A stretch of DNA of 48,738 nucleotides from Bacteroidota bacterium (GTDB lineage Bacteria; Bacteroidota; Bacteroidia; Bacteroidales; JAGNHN01). Below are positions 34,268 through 41,632 of this stretch, one piece after another (position 1 is the first letter of the stretch; each line of letters starts with the position of its first letter). The stretch spans positions 1-48,738 of the forward strand of contig JAKLHK010000023.1 in NCBI GenBank assembly GCA_022710185.1. Reading direction: 5' to 3'. Under the pieces are notes generated by a model. That model had not been told where the DNA came from. It made no database searches and saw nothing but the letters and a program-made list of their open reading frames with translations. A program made the position numbers and the translations under genes.

Positions 34268-34987
34268 ATGGATGGGTTTAGTTATTACAACATATTCGAT
34301 ACCAAGGGTATGGAATATATCGTGATCATCGCCTTCCTGCTGCTGCTGATCCCCTTCTGGCTGATCCTGAATCGCGGAGACCGGCTGCGGCAGGGTGTCC
34401 GCAGGGCACTGGGAGTGCTCACCGCAGGGGTATTGAGGGTGCCCCAGGGCATCTATCACAGCCAGAACCACACCTGGGCCTTCCTGGAGCGCTTCGGTGC
34501 GGCCAGGGTAGGCCTGGACGACCTGCTGATGCGCATCACCGGAGAAGTGGAACTGAAGTTCATGCGCCAGCCGGGCGAAACGGTCCGCAAGGGGGACCTG
34601 CTGGCTGAGATCGCACAGGACGGGAGATCGCTGAAGGTCTATACCCCCCTCTCGGGCCGCATCGTGTCCCGTAATGAGGCGGTGGAAAGCGACCGCATGC
34701 TCCTGGGCGAGGATCCCTATGGCAAGGGATGGCTCTACCGCATTGAGCCGGCGGACTGGAAAGGGGAAGTGGCAGACTGTTACCTGGCCGCAGAAGCCAA
34801 CCATTGGCTCAGTGACGAAGTGGAGCGGTACAAGCATTTCGTGGCACTGAACCGCGGCGGACTGGAGCAGGGTAGCGCCCAGCCGGTGCTGCAGGACGGG
34901 GGCGAGCTTACCCCCGGATCCCTCGGTTATCTGAGTCCCGAGGCCTGGAGCACCTTCCAGCAGGAGTTCCTCGATCGCCGGGGATGA
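34268..34987 (+). CDS. Membrane-anchored GcvH-like protein lacking the lipoyl lysine
   Basis: 239 residues. One N-terminal helix (YIVIIAFLLLLIPFWLIL, about 18-36) anchors a GcvH-like domain (about 57-200): GIYHSQNHTWAFLERFGAARVGLDD, then PGETVRKGDLLAEIAQDGRSLKVYTPLSG and DPYGKGWLYRIEPADW. Aligned to H protein without gaps, the lipoyl-lysine position is Gly119, followed by Arg. The domain is the same type as the C-terminal half of the 30439 protein and shares the same change, so it is probably a structural partner or a binding domain and not a lipoate carrier. It follows the HybB-like gene by 44 bp. Confidence 0.8.
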   Translation: MDGFSYYNIFDTKGMEYIVIIAFLLLLIPFWLILNRGDRLRQGVRRALGVLTAGVLRVPQGIYHSQNHTWAFLERFGAARVGLDDLLMRITGEVELKFMRQPGETVRKGDLLAEIAQDGRSLKVYTPLSGRIVSRNEAVESDRMLLGEDPYGKGWLYRIEPADWKGEVADCYLAAEANHWLSDEVERYKHFVALNRGGLEQGSAQPVLQDGGELTPGSLGYLSPEAWSTFQQEFLDRRG

Positions 34988-35030
34988 GATGCTTGCGGGC
35001 GCCTCACATCACCCACAACACACAGCCAAC

Positions 35031-35079
35031 CCCATCCCCCCTGGTCCATCGGCCCTGAGCCTGGACTATGGGGGATGGG
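35031..35079 (+). other. Long stable hairpin in the GcvH-like / kinase gap
   Basis: CCCATCCCCC (35031-35040) pairs with GGGGGATGGG (35070-35079), and the stem continues with TGGTCCA (35042-35048) against TGGACTA (35062-35068). No T-run follows, so it is not a standard terminator; it may protect the 3' end of the upstream mRNA or attenuate read-through into the two-component genes. Confidence 0.6.
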
Positions 35080-35150
35080 CTGTATCATCGCCAATCGAAA
35101 AACAGGGGAAAGAGGGGCAGGTTTCGCTCAGGATTCTGAACAATAACCAT

Positions 35151-35158
35151 TACATTTG
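35151..35158 (+). promoter_or_regulatory. Promoter -7 box (TACATTTG) for the two-component genes
   Basis: TACATTTG fits TAnnTTTG in an AT-rich stretch about 150 bp before the kinase start, downstream of the long hairpin. It suggests that the kinase and regulator have their own promoter. The remaining leader shows no other structure beyond a G7 tract near 35263. Confidence 0.5.
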
Positions 35159-35309
35159 TTAGGGACTTATGTGATTGATGTATAGATAAATATGAATAGT
35201 TGAATGCATTGCAGCAGGTTCCAGGACAACGATTCATGAGGTAGGAATGGCCCCGGCACCGGGGGGGCAGGCGGCAGATCGGGGATACATACTCTATAAG
35301 AGAAAAGCC

Positions 35310-36983
35310 ATGAAGAAGCAAGGCAAGGAAGAGAAGAAGAAGCGCTCCGCCGCAGGGCAGATGTGGGACAGGTTCAAGGTCTTCCGCCGGTCCATTTACG
35401 GCAGGGTGGTACTGATCATCGCCATCCTCTCTTTGTTCATGTATGCCTCTTTTGTGTTCATATTCAAGTCGGTGTATGAGCGCCACCTGAACACCATGAT
35501 CCTGCAGAACGGGCATAACGTAGGTTCCCTGGTAGAAGGTGCCCTTTACCACTCCATGCTGGAGAACGACAAACGATCCCTGCAGAACATCCTGGATGTC
35601 ATCCATACCCTCCCAGGGGTCGAAAACGTGAACATGTACGATGGACAGGACGCCCTGGTCCATACCTCCTACACCCAGGACAGTGCCGACTATTCCAGGG
35701 CCAACTGCCTGGGTTGCCATTCCGATATGGGGGTGATGTTCCCCTATAAGGAGAAGGCATACCGCATTATCACCCCGGACCATGAGTGCATGATGAACCG
35801 CAGCGCCAACGGCCAGCGCCATCTGTTGATCCGTTCCCCGATCCTCAACTCCCCAACCTGTTATCAGGGGGCCTGCCATTACCACGGTCCCCAGGAGCAG
35901 GTCCTGGGATCCCTCATCATCGAAGTTCCACTGCAGGACCTGGATGAGGCGGTGAACGAATCCAATATGCAATTCTTTGTTCTGGCCACACTCATCACCC
36001 TGATACTGGCCACCGTCCTCATCCAGATTACCAAGCGCCAGGTGCGCCGCCCCCTGAGTGAGCTCATCCGCGCCAGCCTGGCCTTTTCGTCCGGCGACCG
36101 CAGTACGCGGGTGTCGGTCCACGCCAACCAGCTGGACGACATGAAAATGGTGGCACACGCCTTCAATAAAATGCTTGACCACCTTGAAGTGGCCACCACC
36201 GAACTGGAGAACTGGTCCCATCAGCTGGAATACAAAGTGCAAAAGAAGTCGGAAGAGCTGAGTGCTGCCCAGAACGAACTGATCAGTATCGAAAGGCTGG
36301 CTTCCCTGGGCAAGCTGTCCTCTTCCGTTGCCCATGAGATCAACAACCCCCTGGCCGGGATCCTGGTGTATACCAAGCTGGTCCATAAGCAACTGGGGTC
36401 CACTGAGGTGCCGGAAGAAAAGAAAGTGCAGATGCTCAAATATCTGCAGCTGATCGAGGGCGAGACCAAGCGTTGCGGGGAAATCGTCAAGGGATTGCTG
36501 GATTTCTCCAAGAAGGAACAGGACGACTTCGAGCCCCGCCACCTGCATGAGCTGCTGATCGAGACCTGCGAGCTCATGATGCATTCCCTGAAGATCGCCA
36601 ATATCGCCTTCCGCAAGGAATTCGAGGCCACCGCCGACCTGATCTTTTGCAGCCCGAACCAGATCAAGCAATCCTGTATGGCCATCGTGGTGAATGCCAC
36701 AGAGGCCGTAGGGGAGAACGGGGAAGTGTCGATTAGAACTTTTAATACAGATAATGAAAGCATTACAGTTGAAATAACCGATAATGGCATCGGGATTTCA
36801 CCGGAGGATATCCCGCACATCTTCGAGCCTTTCTACTCCACCAAGCAGGAGACCCACGGCATAGGTCTCGGGCTTGCGATCACCCACGGCATTATCCAAA
36901 GCCATCAGGGTAAATTGGCGGTACGCTCGGAAGTGGGGCTGGGAACCACGATCTCGGTCACTTTCCCTTTGATCAGGTCTTAA
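35310..36983 (+). CDS. Sensor histidine kinase with a periplasmic c-type heme sensor domain
   Basis: 557 residues from the ATG at 35310. A membrane helix (YGRVVLIIAILSLFMYASFVFIF) leads into a periplasmic sensor (about 50-225) carrying a classic CxxCH (CLGCH, 133-137) and a spaced CYQGACH (184-190), both likely covalent heme sites. A second helix (FFVLATLITLILATVLIQI) is followed by HAMP, a coiled coil, HisKA with His342 (SVAHEINNPLAGI) and an ATPase domain (NATEAVGENG, DNGIGISPEDI, GIGLGLAITHGI). It probably senses redox state, oxygen or NO through heme and phosphorylates the regulator encoded 12 bp downstream. Its position after the HybA/HybB-like genes suggests it controls them. Confidence 0.9.
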   Translation: MKKQGKEEKKKRSAAGQMWDRFKVFRRSIYGRVVLIIAILSLFMYASFVFIFKSVYERHLNTMILQNGHNVGSLVEGALYHSMLENDKRSLQNILDVIHTLPGVENVNMYDGQDALVHTSYTQDSADYSRANCLGCHSDMGVMFPYKEKAYRIITPDHECMMNRSANGQRHLLIRSPILNSPTCYQGACHYHGPQEQVLGSLIIEVPLQDLDEAVNESNMQFFVLATLITLILATVLIQITKRQVRRPLSELIRASLAFSSGDRSTRVSVHANQLDDMKMVAHAFNKMLDHLEVATTELENWSHQLEYKVQKKSEELSAAQNELISIERLASLGKLSSSVAHEINNPLAGILVYTKLVHKQLGSTEVPEEKKVQMLKYLQLIEGETKRCGEIVKGLLDFSKKEQDDFEPRHLHELLIETCELMMHSLKIANIAFRKEFEATADLIFCSPNQIKQSCMAIVVNATEAVGENGEVSIRTFNTDNESITVEITDNGIGISPEDIPHIFEPFYSTKQETHGIGLGLAITHGIIQSHQGKLAVRSEVGLGTTISVTFPLIRS

Positions 36984-36995
36984 CTAAGGAATGCT

Positions 36996-38345
36996 ATGGA
37001 AAAAAAAGTCTCCATACTCATCGTCGACGATGAGGAAAGCGTAAGGGACTCCCTGAGCAACTGGTTTACGGAGGACGGTTACCGCGTCGCAGCAGCGGAA
37101 CATGCCCGGAAGGCCCTGTCAATGCTTCAGAATGAGCGCTTCGACATCATCCTTGCCGATTTGAAGATGCCCGGCATGGATGGCCTGGAGATGCTCAGGC
37201 GGATCCGCACCCTCGACAGCGAGGCCGTGGTTATCGTGATGACCGCCTTTGCCACCGTGGACACCGCCGTGCAAGCGCTCAAGGACGGGGCCTTCGACTA
37301 TATCACCAAACCCTTTGACCCCGACGACCTTTCCCACCTGATCCGCAACGCCTCCCGCCAGATCAGCCTCTCGCAGGAAAACGAGATGCTCCGCCAGCGG
37401 GTGGATACCCTGGAGAGCGTAGAGGACCTGATCGGCAAGAGCGAGGCGATACAGAGGGTGCTGAAGGTAGTGGAAAGCGTGGCCCCTACCAATTCCTCGG
37501 TGATCATCACCGGGGAGAGCGGAACTGGCAAGGAGCTGATCGCCAGGGCTATCCATGCCAATTCTCCACGGCGCTTCTTTCCCCTGGTGAGCGTGCATTG
37601 CGGTGCCCTTACCGAGAGCCTGCTGGAGAGCGAGCTCTTCGGCCATGAAAAAGGGGCCTTCACCGGCGCCATATACAACCGTAAGGGGAGATTTGAAATG
37701 GCAGACAGCGGAACCATCTTCCTTGATGAGATTGCCACGATCTCCATGAAGATGCAGATCGAGCTGCTCAGGGTGCTGGAAACCCATAAGTTCACCCGGG
37801 TGGGCGGCAACAAGGAGATCTCCTCCGATTTCCGCACGGTATGCGCTACCAACCGGGACCTGAAAGGCATGGTGGAGCGGGGAGAGTTCCGGGAAGACCT
37901 CTTTTACCGCCTTAATGTGGTGAATATTCATGTGCCTCCCCTGCGTGAACGGGTGGACGACATCCCTCTGCTGACCGATTATTTCATCAGGAAGTATTGC
38001 CGGGCCATGAACCGTCCGCTGGTCACGGTGGAGCCCGCTGCCTTGAAACGCCTGATGGAATACGCTTTTCCCGGAAACATCAGGGAATTGGAGAATATGA
38101 TCGAGCGGGCCATCGTGGTGGGCAACGGCAAGAAGATCGCCTTGAAGGACCTTCCCCTCTCCCGCGAGTCCGTTGAAGTCGTTGCGGAGAGCCTGGAAGA
38201 TGTGGAAAAGACCTTTATCCAGCAGACCCTCGGCAAGCACGGATGGAACATTTCGCGCGCCGCCCAGGCCCTCAAGGTAGACCGGGTGACCCTTTACAAC
38301 AAGATCAGGAAGTACGGACTGCAGGCACCGGCGGGGAAAAAATAG
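36996..38345 (+). CDS. NtrC-family sigma-54-dependent response regulator
   Basis: 449 residues: a receiver with phospho-acceptor Asp55 (IILADLKMPGMDG) and VVIVMTAFATVDTAVQALKDGAFDYITKPF; an AAA+ domain with Walker A (ITGESGTGKELIARAIH), the sigma-54 contact loop GAFTGA, DSGTIFLDEIATI and PGNIRELENMIERAIV; and a C-terminal Fis-type helix-turn-helix (NISRAAQALKVDRVTLYNKIRKYGL). It activates transcription at sigma-54 promoters when phosphorylated by the heme-motif kinase. I did not find a convincing GG-N10-GC promoter in the neighbouring gaps, so its targets may lie outside the window. Confidence 0.95.
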   Translation: MEKKVSILIVDDEESVRDSLSNWFTEDGYRVAAAEHARKALSMLQNERFDIILADLKMPGMDGLEMLRRIRTLDSEAVVIVMTAFATVDTAVQALKDGAFDYITKPFDPDDLSHLIRNASRQISLSQENEMLRQRVDTLESVEDLIGKSEAIQRVLKVVESVAPTNSSVIITGESGTGKELIARAIHANSPRRFFPLVSVHCGALTESLLESELFGHEKGAFTGAIYNRKGRFEMADSGTIFLDEIATISMKMQIELLRVLETHKFTRVGGNKEISSDFRTVCATNRDLKGMVERGEFREDLFYRLNVVNIHVPPLRERVDDIPLLTDYFIRKYCRAMNRPLVTVEPAALKRLMEYAFPGNIRELENMIERAIVVGNGKKIALKDLPLSRESVEVVAESLEDVEKTFIQQTLGKHGWNISRAAQALKVDRVTLYNKIRKYGLQAPAGKK

Positions 38346-38444
38346 ACCAGCAAGCCGCTGGCAATCCTATTCTCCTCCGGCCGGCAGGGCCATCTGCCGT
38401 GAAGTCGGCCTCTGGCCCGGGGGGGATATCAAGAACCTCAACCC

Positions 38445-38981
38445 ATGGATCCTGGAACCATCAGAATGTACGCCTTCGCCCATTTCGGTAAGGAGCTCCG
38501 GCAGCGGATCTCCGATGCCGTGGGTTTGGAGTTCGGGCACCGGGTGGACTTTCAGGAGACATATCTCGACCTGAGCATGTATTTCGATGCCCGCCGCCGC
38601 CAATACAACGGGGACCAGCTGCTCAGGGTAGTGGGCGAACTGGCCGGCCCTGGCCCGTTCAAAGTAGTCGGGCTGTTCAATGTGGACCTCTTCATTCCTA
38701 TTCTCACCTATATCTTCGGGCAGGCCCAGTTCGGCGGACAGACCGCCATTGCTTCCATTTACCGTCTGGCCAACGAACGCTACGGGATTCGCAGCACTGC
38801 CGCTGATGTGCAGGACCGTTTCATCAAGGAAGTAATCCACGAGCTGGGCCATACTTTCGGGCTCCCGCACTGTCATGTCCCGAACTGCGTGATGCGGTCC
38901 AGTACTTATGTCGAAGACATCGACCAGAAGGACATGGGCCTTTGTCCATCCTGCCGTTCCCTGGCCGGACTGGCCGGCTGA
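38445..38981 (+). CDS. Archaemetzincin-like zinc metallopeptidase
   Basis: 178 residues, the usual archaemetzincin size. The zinc and active-site motif EVIHELGHTFGLPHC (HExxHxxGxxHC) is followed by HVPNCVMRSSTYVEDID (the CVM Met-turn) and CPSC, giving the four Cys of the family's second zinc site. No signal peptide, so it acts in the cytoplasm. The substrate is unknown; archaemetzincins hydrolyse small peptides with bulky residues. It stands alone between the response regulator and yifB. Confidence 0.92.
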   Translation: MDPGTIRMYAFAHFGKELRQRISDAVGLEFGHRVDFQETYLDLSMYFDARRRQYNGDQLLRVVGELAGPGPFKVVGLFNVDLFIPILTYIFGQAQFGGQTAIASIYRLANERYGIRSTAADVQDRFIKEVIHELGHTFGLPHCHVPNCVMRSSTYVEDIDQKDMGLCPSCRSLAGLAG

Positions 38982-39074
38982 GGCGGTTGCTGCTCTTCTA
39001 TCTATCCCCCTCTTCACTTTTTTTGTCCGTTTCACCCCCCCCAGAACGTCTAATTCCGCATAAGCCTTTCCGAG

Positions 39075-40616
39075 ATGCTGGTCAAGACGTACGGGAGTAC
39101 CCTGGTAGGGATCAACGCGGTGGTGATCACCGTGGAAGTGAGTGTGGATAAGGGGGTGGCCTTTTTCCTGGTCGGCCTGCCCGACAATGCCGTGAAGGAA
39201 AGCCAGCAGCGGATCGAGTCGGCAATACGCAGCAGCGGCTTCGAATATCCGGGCAAGAAGATTGTGATCAATATGGCGCCGGCCGACCTGCGCAAGGAGG
39301 GCTCGTCCTATGACCTCACCATGGCCCTGGGGATACTGGCCGCCTCGGAGCAGGTGCCGGAGGCGCAGCTGGAGGGCATGCTGGTGTTGGGCGAGCTCTC
39401 GCTCGACGGCACGCTGAAGCCCATCCGCGGGGCACTTCCCATGGCCATCGAGGCGCGTAAGGCGGGCTTCCGGGGGTTCATCCTGCCGGAGACCAATGCC
39501 AGGGAGGCGGCGATAGTGCAGGGGCTGGAGGTCTATGGGATGCCCAGCCTGAAGGATGTGACCGATATGCTGCTGGGGATCAGCCGGCCCGAGCCGGTGA
39601 CGGTGGATGTGCGGGGGGAGTTTTTCGCCTCGGCCGACCGCTACGAGGTGGACTTCGCCGACGTAAAAGGCCAGGATGCCATCAAGCGGGCCCTGGAAGT
39701 GGCGGCGGCAGGGGGGCACAACGTGATCCTGATAGGTCCCCCGGGGGCCGGCAAGACCATGCTGGCCCGCCGGCTTCCCTCCATCCTCCCCCCGCTCAGC
39801 CTTCAGGAGTCGCTGGAGACCACCAAGATCCATTCCGTGGCCGGCAAACTGGGAAGGAATACGGCCCTGGTGACCCAGCGTCCTTTCCGGGCACCCCATC
39901 ATACCATCTCTGATGTGGCCCTGGTGGGCGGGGGCAGCAACCCCAAACCGGGGGAGATCTCCCTGGCCCATAATGGGGTACTGTTCCTCGACGAGCTGCC
40001 GGAGTTCAAACGCACCGTGCTGGAGGTGCTGCGCCAGCCGGTAGAGGACCGCATCATCACTATCTCCAGGGCGCGCTTCAGTGTGGACTATCCCTCCAGT
40101 TTCATGCTGGTGGCGGCTATGAACCCCTGTCCCTGTGGTTATTACAACCATCCGCAGACCGAGTGCGTGTGCGGGCCGGGCATAGTGCAGAAATACCTGG
40201 GCCGCATCTCCGGTCCGCTGATGGACCGCATCGACCTGCACGTGGAGGTGGTGCCGGTGCCCATGGCCGAGCTGGCAGACATGGAGCCGGGCCGCCCCAG
40301 CGCCGACATCCGGGAGGGGGTGATGCGGGCAAGGAGGATACAGGAGGAGCGGTTTCGGGAGGAGCCGGGAGTGCATTGCAATGCCCAGATGGGCTCGCGC
40401 CTGTTGCGCGAGCATTGCAGGGTGGGGGAGTCAGGGCGCCAATTGCTGAACCGGGCCATGGAACGCCTGAACCTGAGCGCCCGGGGCTACGACCGGATTT
40501 TGAAGGTGGCCCGTACCATCGCCGACATGGATGCTGAGGCTGCGATAGGGACCGAGCACCTGGCCGAGGCCATCACCTACCGCAGCCTGGATAGGGAGCG
40601 ATGGGGGGAGAAGTAG
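39075..40616 (+). CDS. yifB: YifB/ComM-type AAA+ Mg-chelatase-like helicase
   Basis: 513 residues, complete. An N-terminal LonC-like domain (TYGSTLVGINAVVITVEV … FFLVGLPDNAVKESQQRI) precedes Walker A (ILIGPPGAGKTMLARRLPSILPPL), Walker B (GVLFLDELPEFKRTVLEVLRQP) and the zinc-like MNPCPCGYYNHPQTECVCGPG. A C-terminal helical lid follows. ComM is a hexameric helicase that extends branch migration during natural transformation. Codons from Pro351 onward (40125 to at least 40311) are repeated at the right end of the window with one mismatch in 187 bases. Immediately after the stop codon the REP/RAYT zone begins. Confidence 0.96.
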   Translation: MLVKTYGSTLVGINAVVITVEVSVDKGVAFFLVGLPDNAVKESQQRIESAIRSSGFEYPGKKIVINMAPADLRKEGSSYDLTMALGILAASEQVPEAQLEGMLVLGELSLDGTLKPIRGALPMAIEARKAGFRGFILPETNAREAAIVQGLEVYGMPSLKDVTDMLLGISRPEPVTVDVRGEFFASADRYEVDFADVKGQDAIKRALEVAAAGGHNVILIGPPGAGKTMLARRLPSILPPLSLQESLETTKIHSVAGKLGRNTALVTQRPFRAPHHTISDVALVGGGSNPKPGEISLAHNGVLFLDELPEFKRTVLEVLRQPVEDRIITISRARFSVDYPSSFMLVAAMNPCPCGYYNHPQTECVCGPGIVQKYLGRISGPLMDRIDLHVEVVPVPMAELADMEPGRPSADIREGVMRARRIQEERFREEPGVHCNAQMGSRLLREHCRVGESGRQLLNRAMERLNLSARGYDRILKVARTIADMDAEAAIGTEHLAEAITYRSLDRERWGEK

Positions 40617-40660
40617 TTTGGAGTGTGGAGGAGGAGTGCGGCCACCCCATGTTGCTAGCT

Positions 40661-40737
40661 GGCGCGCGTCTGTGACGCGTGCCCTAGCTGGCGCGCGTTT
40701 ACAACGCGTGCCTGAGGGCTTTGCGTTTATAACGCAA
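40661..40737 (+). repeat. REP palindrome cluster upstream of the RAYT gene
   Basis: Three palindromes: GGCGCGCGTC-TGT-GACGCGTGCC (40661-40683), GGCGCGCGTT-TAC-AACGCGTGCC (40690-40712), each preceded by CTAGCT, and TTGCGTT-TAT-AACGCAA (40721-40737). They sit between the yifB stop and the transposase start and recur in the same order and orientation on its other side. Confidence 0.85.
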
Positions 40738-40743
40738 TGAACT

Positions 40744-41310
40744 ATGTCGGATAAGTACAAGATTCATACAAAAGACGGAGTCTATTTCGTGACCTTGACA
40801 ATTGTCAGTTGGATAGATATTTTCACCCGTCCTGAGTATAAAAACCTCATTGCTGATTCTTTGATTTATTGCCAGAAGAATAAGGGTCTTGAGATCTATG
40901 CCTGGTGCCTGATGTCGAATCATCTGCATATGATTTGTCGCGCAACAGGCTATCCGACACTATCCGATATTCTGCGTGATTTCAAGAAATATACAGCCAA
41001 AGAACTGATTTCAAAAATGGAGCAAGGAACAGAGAGCCGGAAGAAATGGATGTTGAATGAATTTGAGTTTGCAGGACGCCATTTAAACAGAATAGAAAAC
41101 TACAAGGTATGGCAGGATGGAAATCACGCGGAAGAAGTATATTCCCTGGGCTTCTTATATCAGAAATTGGAGTATATTCACCAGAACCCGGTGCGGCAAA
41201 TGATCGTGGTAAATCCAGAGGATTACCTGTACAGTTCTGCAAGGAATTATGCAGATCTGAGTAGTATGATTGATGTTATTAAGATCAGTCCAAGGCTCAG
41301 GCAGTGGTGA
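40744..41310 (+). CDS. REP-associated tyrosine transposase (RAYT, Y1 HUH family)
   Basis: 188 residues. The HUH motif is MSNHLHMI (about 58-65, two His). The catalytic Tyr lies in KLEYIHQNPVRQ, the RAYT signature, preceded by FEFAGRHLNRIENYKVWQDGNHAEE. Such single-stranded DNA nucleases bind and move REP palindromes and are usually single-copy and vertically kept. The surrounding REP sets fit this exactly. Base composition drops sharply from yifB to this gene, marking the start of the low-GC zone. Confidence 0.93.
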   Translation: MSDKYKIHTKDGVYFVTLTIVSWIDIFTRPEYKNLIADSLIYCQKNKGLEIYAWCLMSNHLHMICRATGYPTLSDILRDFKKYTAKELISKMEQGTESRKKWMLNEFEFAGRHLNRIENYKVWQDGNHAEEVYSLGFLYQKLEYIHQNPVRQMIVVNPEDYLYSSARNYADLSSMIDVIKISPRLRQW

Positions 41311-41355
41311 AAGTGTTTGTCTGGATGGACGGTCAGGCAGGCAAATAATTGAGTT

Positions 41356-41428
41356 GGCACGCGTCTGTGATGCACGAGCTGGCGCGCGTCTGTGACGCGT
41401 GCCGAAGGACTTTGCGTTTGTAACGCAA
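41356..41428 (+). repeat. REP palindrome cluster downstream of the RAYT gene
   Basis: Same set and orientation as upstream: GGCACGCGTC-TGT-GATGCACG (41356-41375, degenerate), GGCGCGCGTC-TGT-GACGCGTGCC (41381-41403) and TTGCGTT-TGT-AACGCAA (41412-41428). Confidence 0.85.
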
Positions 41429-41446
41429 TGAAAATTGCTGAATTGC

Positions 41447-41618
41447 GGCAAGATGATGGTACGTAGAGGATGAGTTTGGCTCGTCAGAGACGAGCGGCCC
41501 TTGCGCACGCGTCACAGACGCGCGCGAGCTAGGGCAAGATGATGGTACGTAGAGGATGAGTTTGGCTCGTCAGAGACGAGCAGCCCTTGCGCACGCGTCA
41601 CAGACGCGCGCGAGCTGG
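41447..41618 (+). repeat. 86-bp tandem direct repeat carrying inverted REP palindromes
   Basis: Two copies, 41447-41532 and 41533-41618, differ at only a few bases (for example CGGCCC against CAGCCC). Each holds a perfect hairpin GCTCGTC-AGA-GACGAGC and, in the orientation opposite to the upstream REPs, GCACGCGTC-ACA-GACGCGCGC. The 322-bp gap between the RAYT and ATPase genes is filled by this and the preceding REP cluster. Confidence 0.85.
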
Positions 41619-41632
41619 GTTTAGTAGATAGA

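Noticed and set aside
30089..35309. Sigma-54 promoters for the NtrC-type regulator
   Set aside because: I looked by eye for GG-N10-GC with TTGC in the gaps at 30089-30438, 34224-34267 and 34988-35309 and found none convincing.
39035..39042. C8 tract 33 bp upstream of yifB as a phase-variation switch
   Set aside because: It lies outside the coding sequence and away from a recognisable promoter spacer; eight bases is weak evidence.
38367..40415. A 682-codon open frame antisense to archaemetzincin and yifB
   Set aside because: It is the shadow of two well-supported genes in GC-rich DNA; the translation is His/Gly/Gln-rich without domains. The same applies to the long antisense frames at 963-2294, 35085-36671 and 37119-38240.
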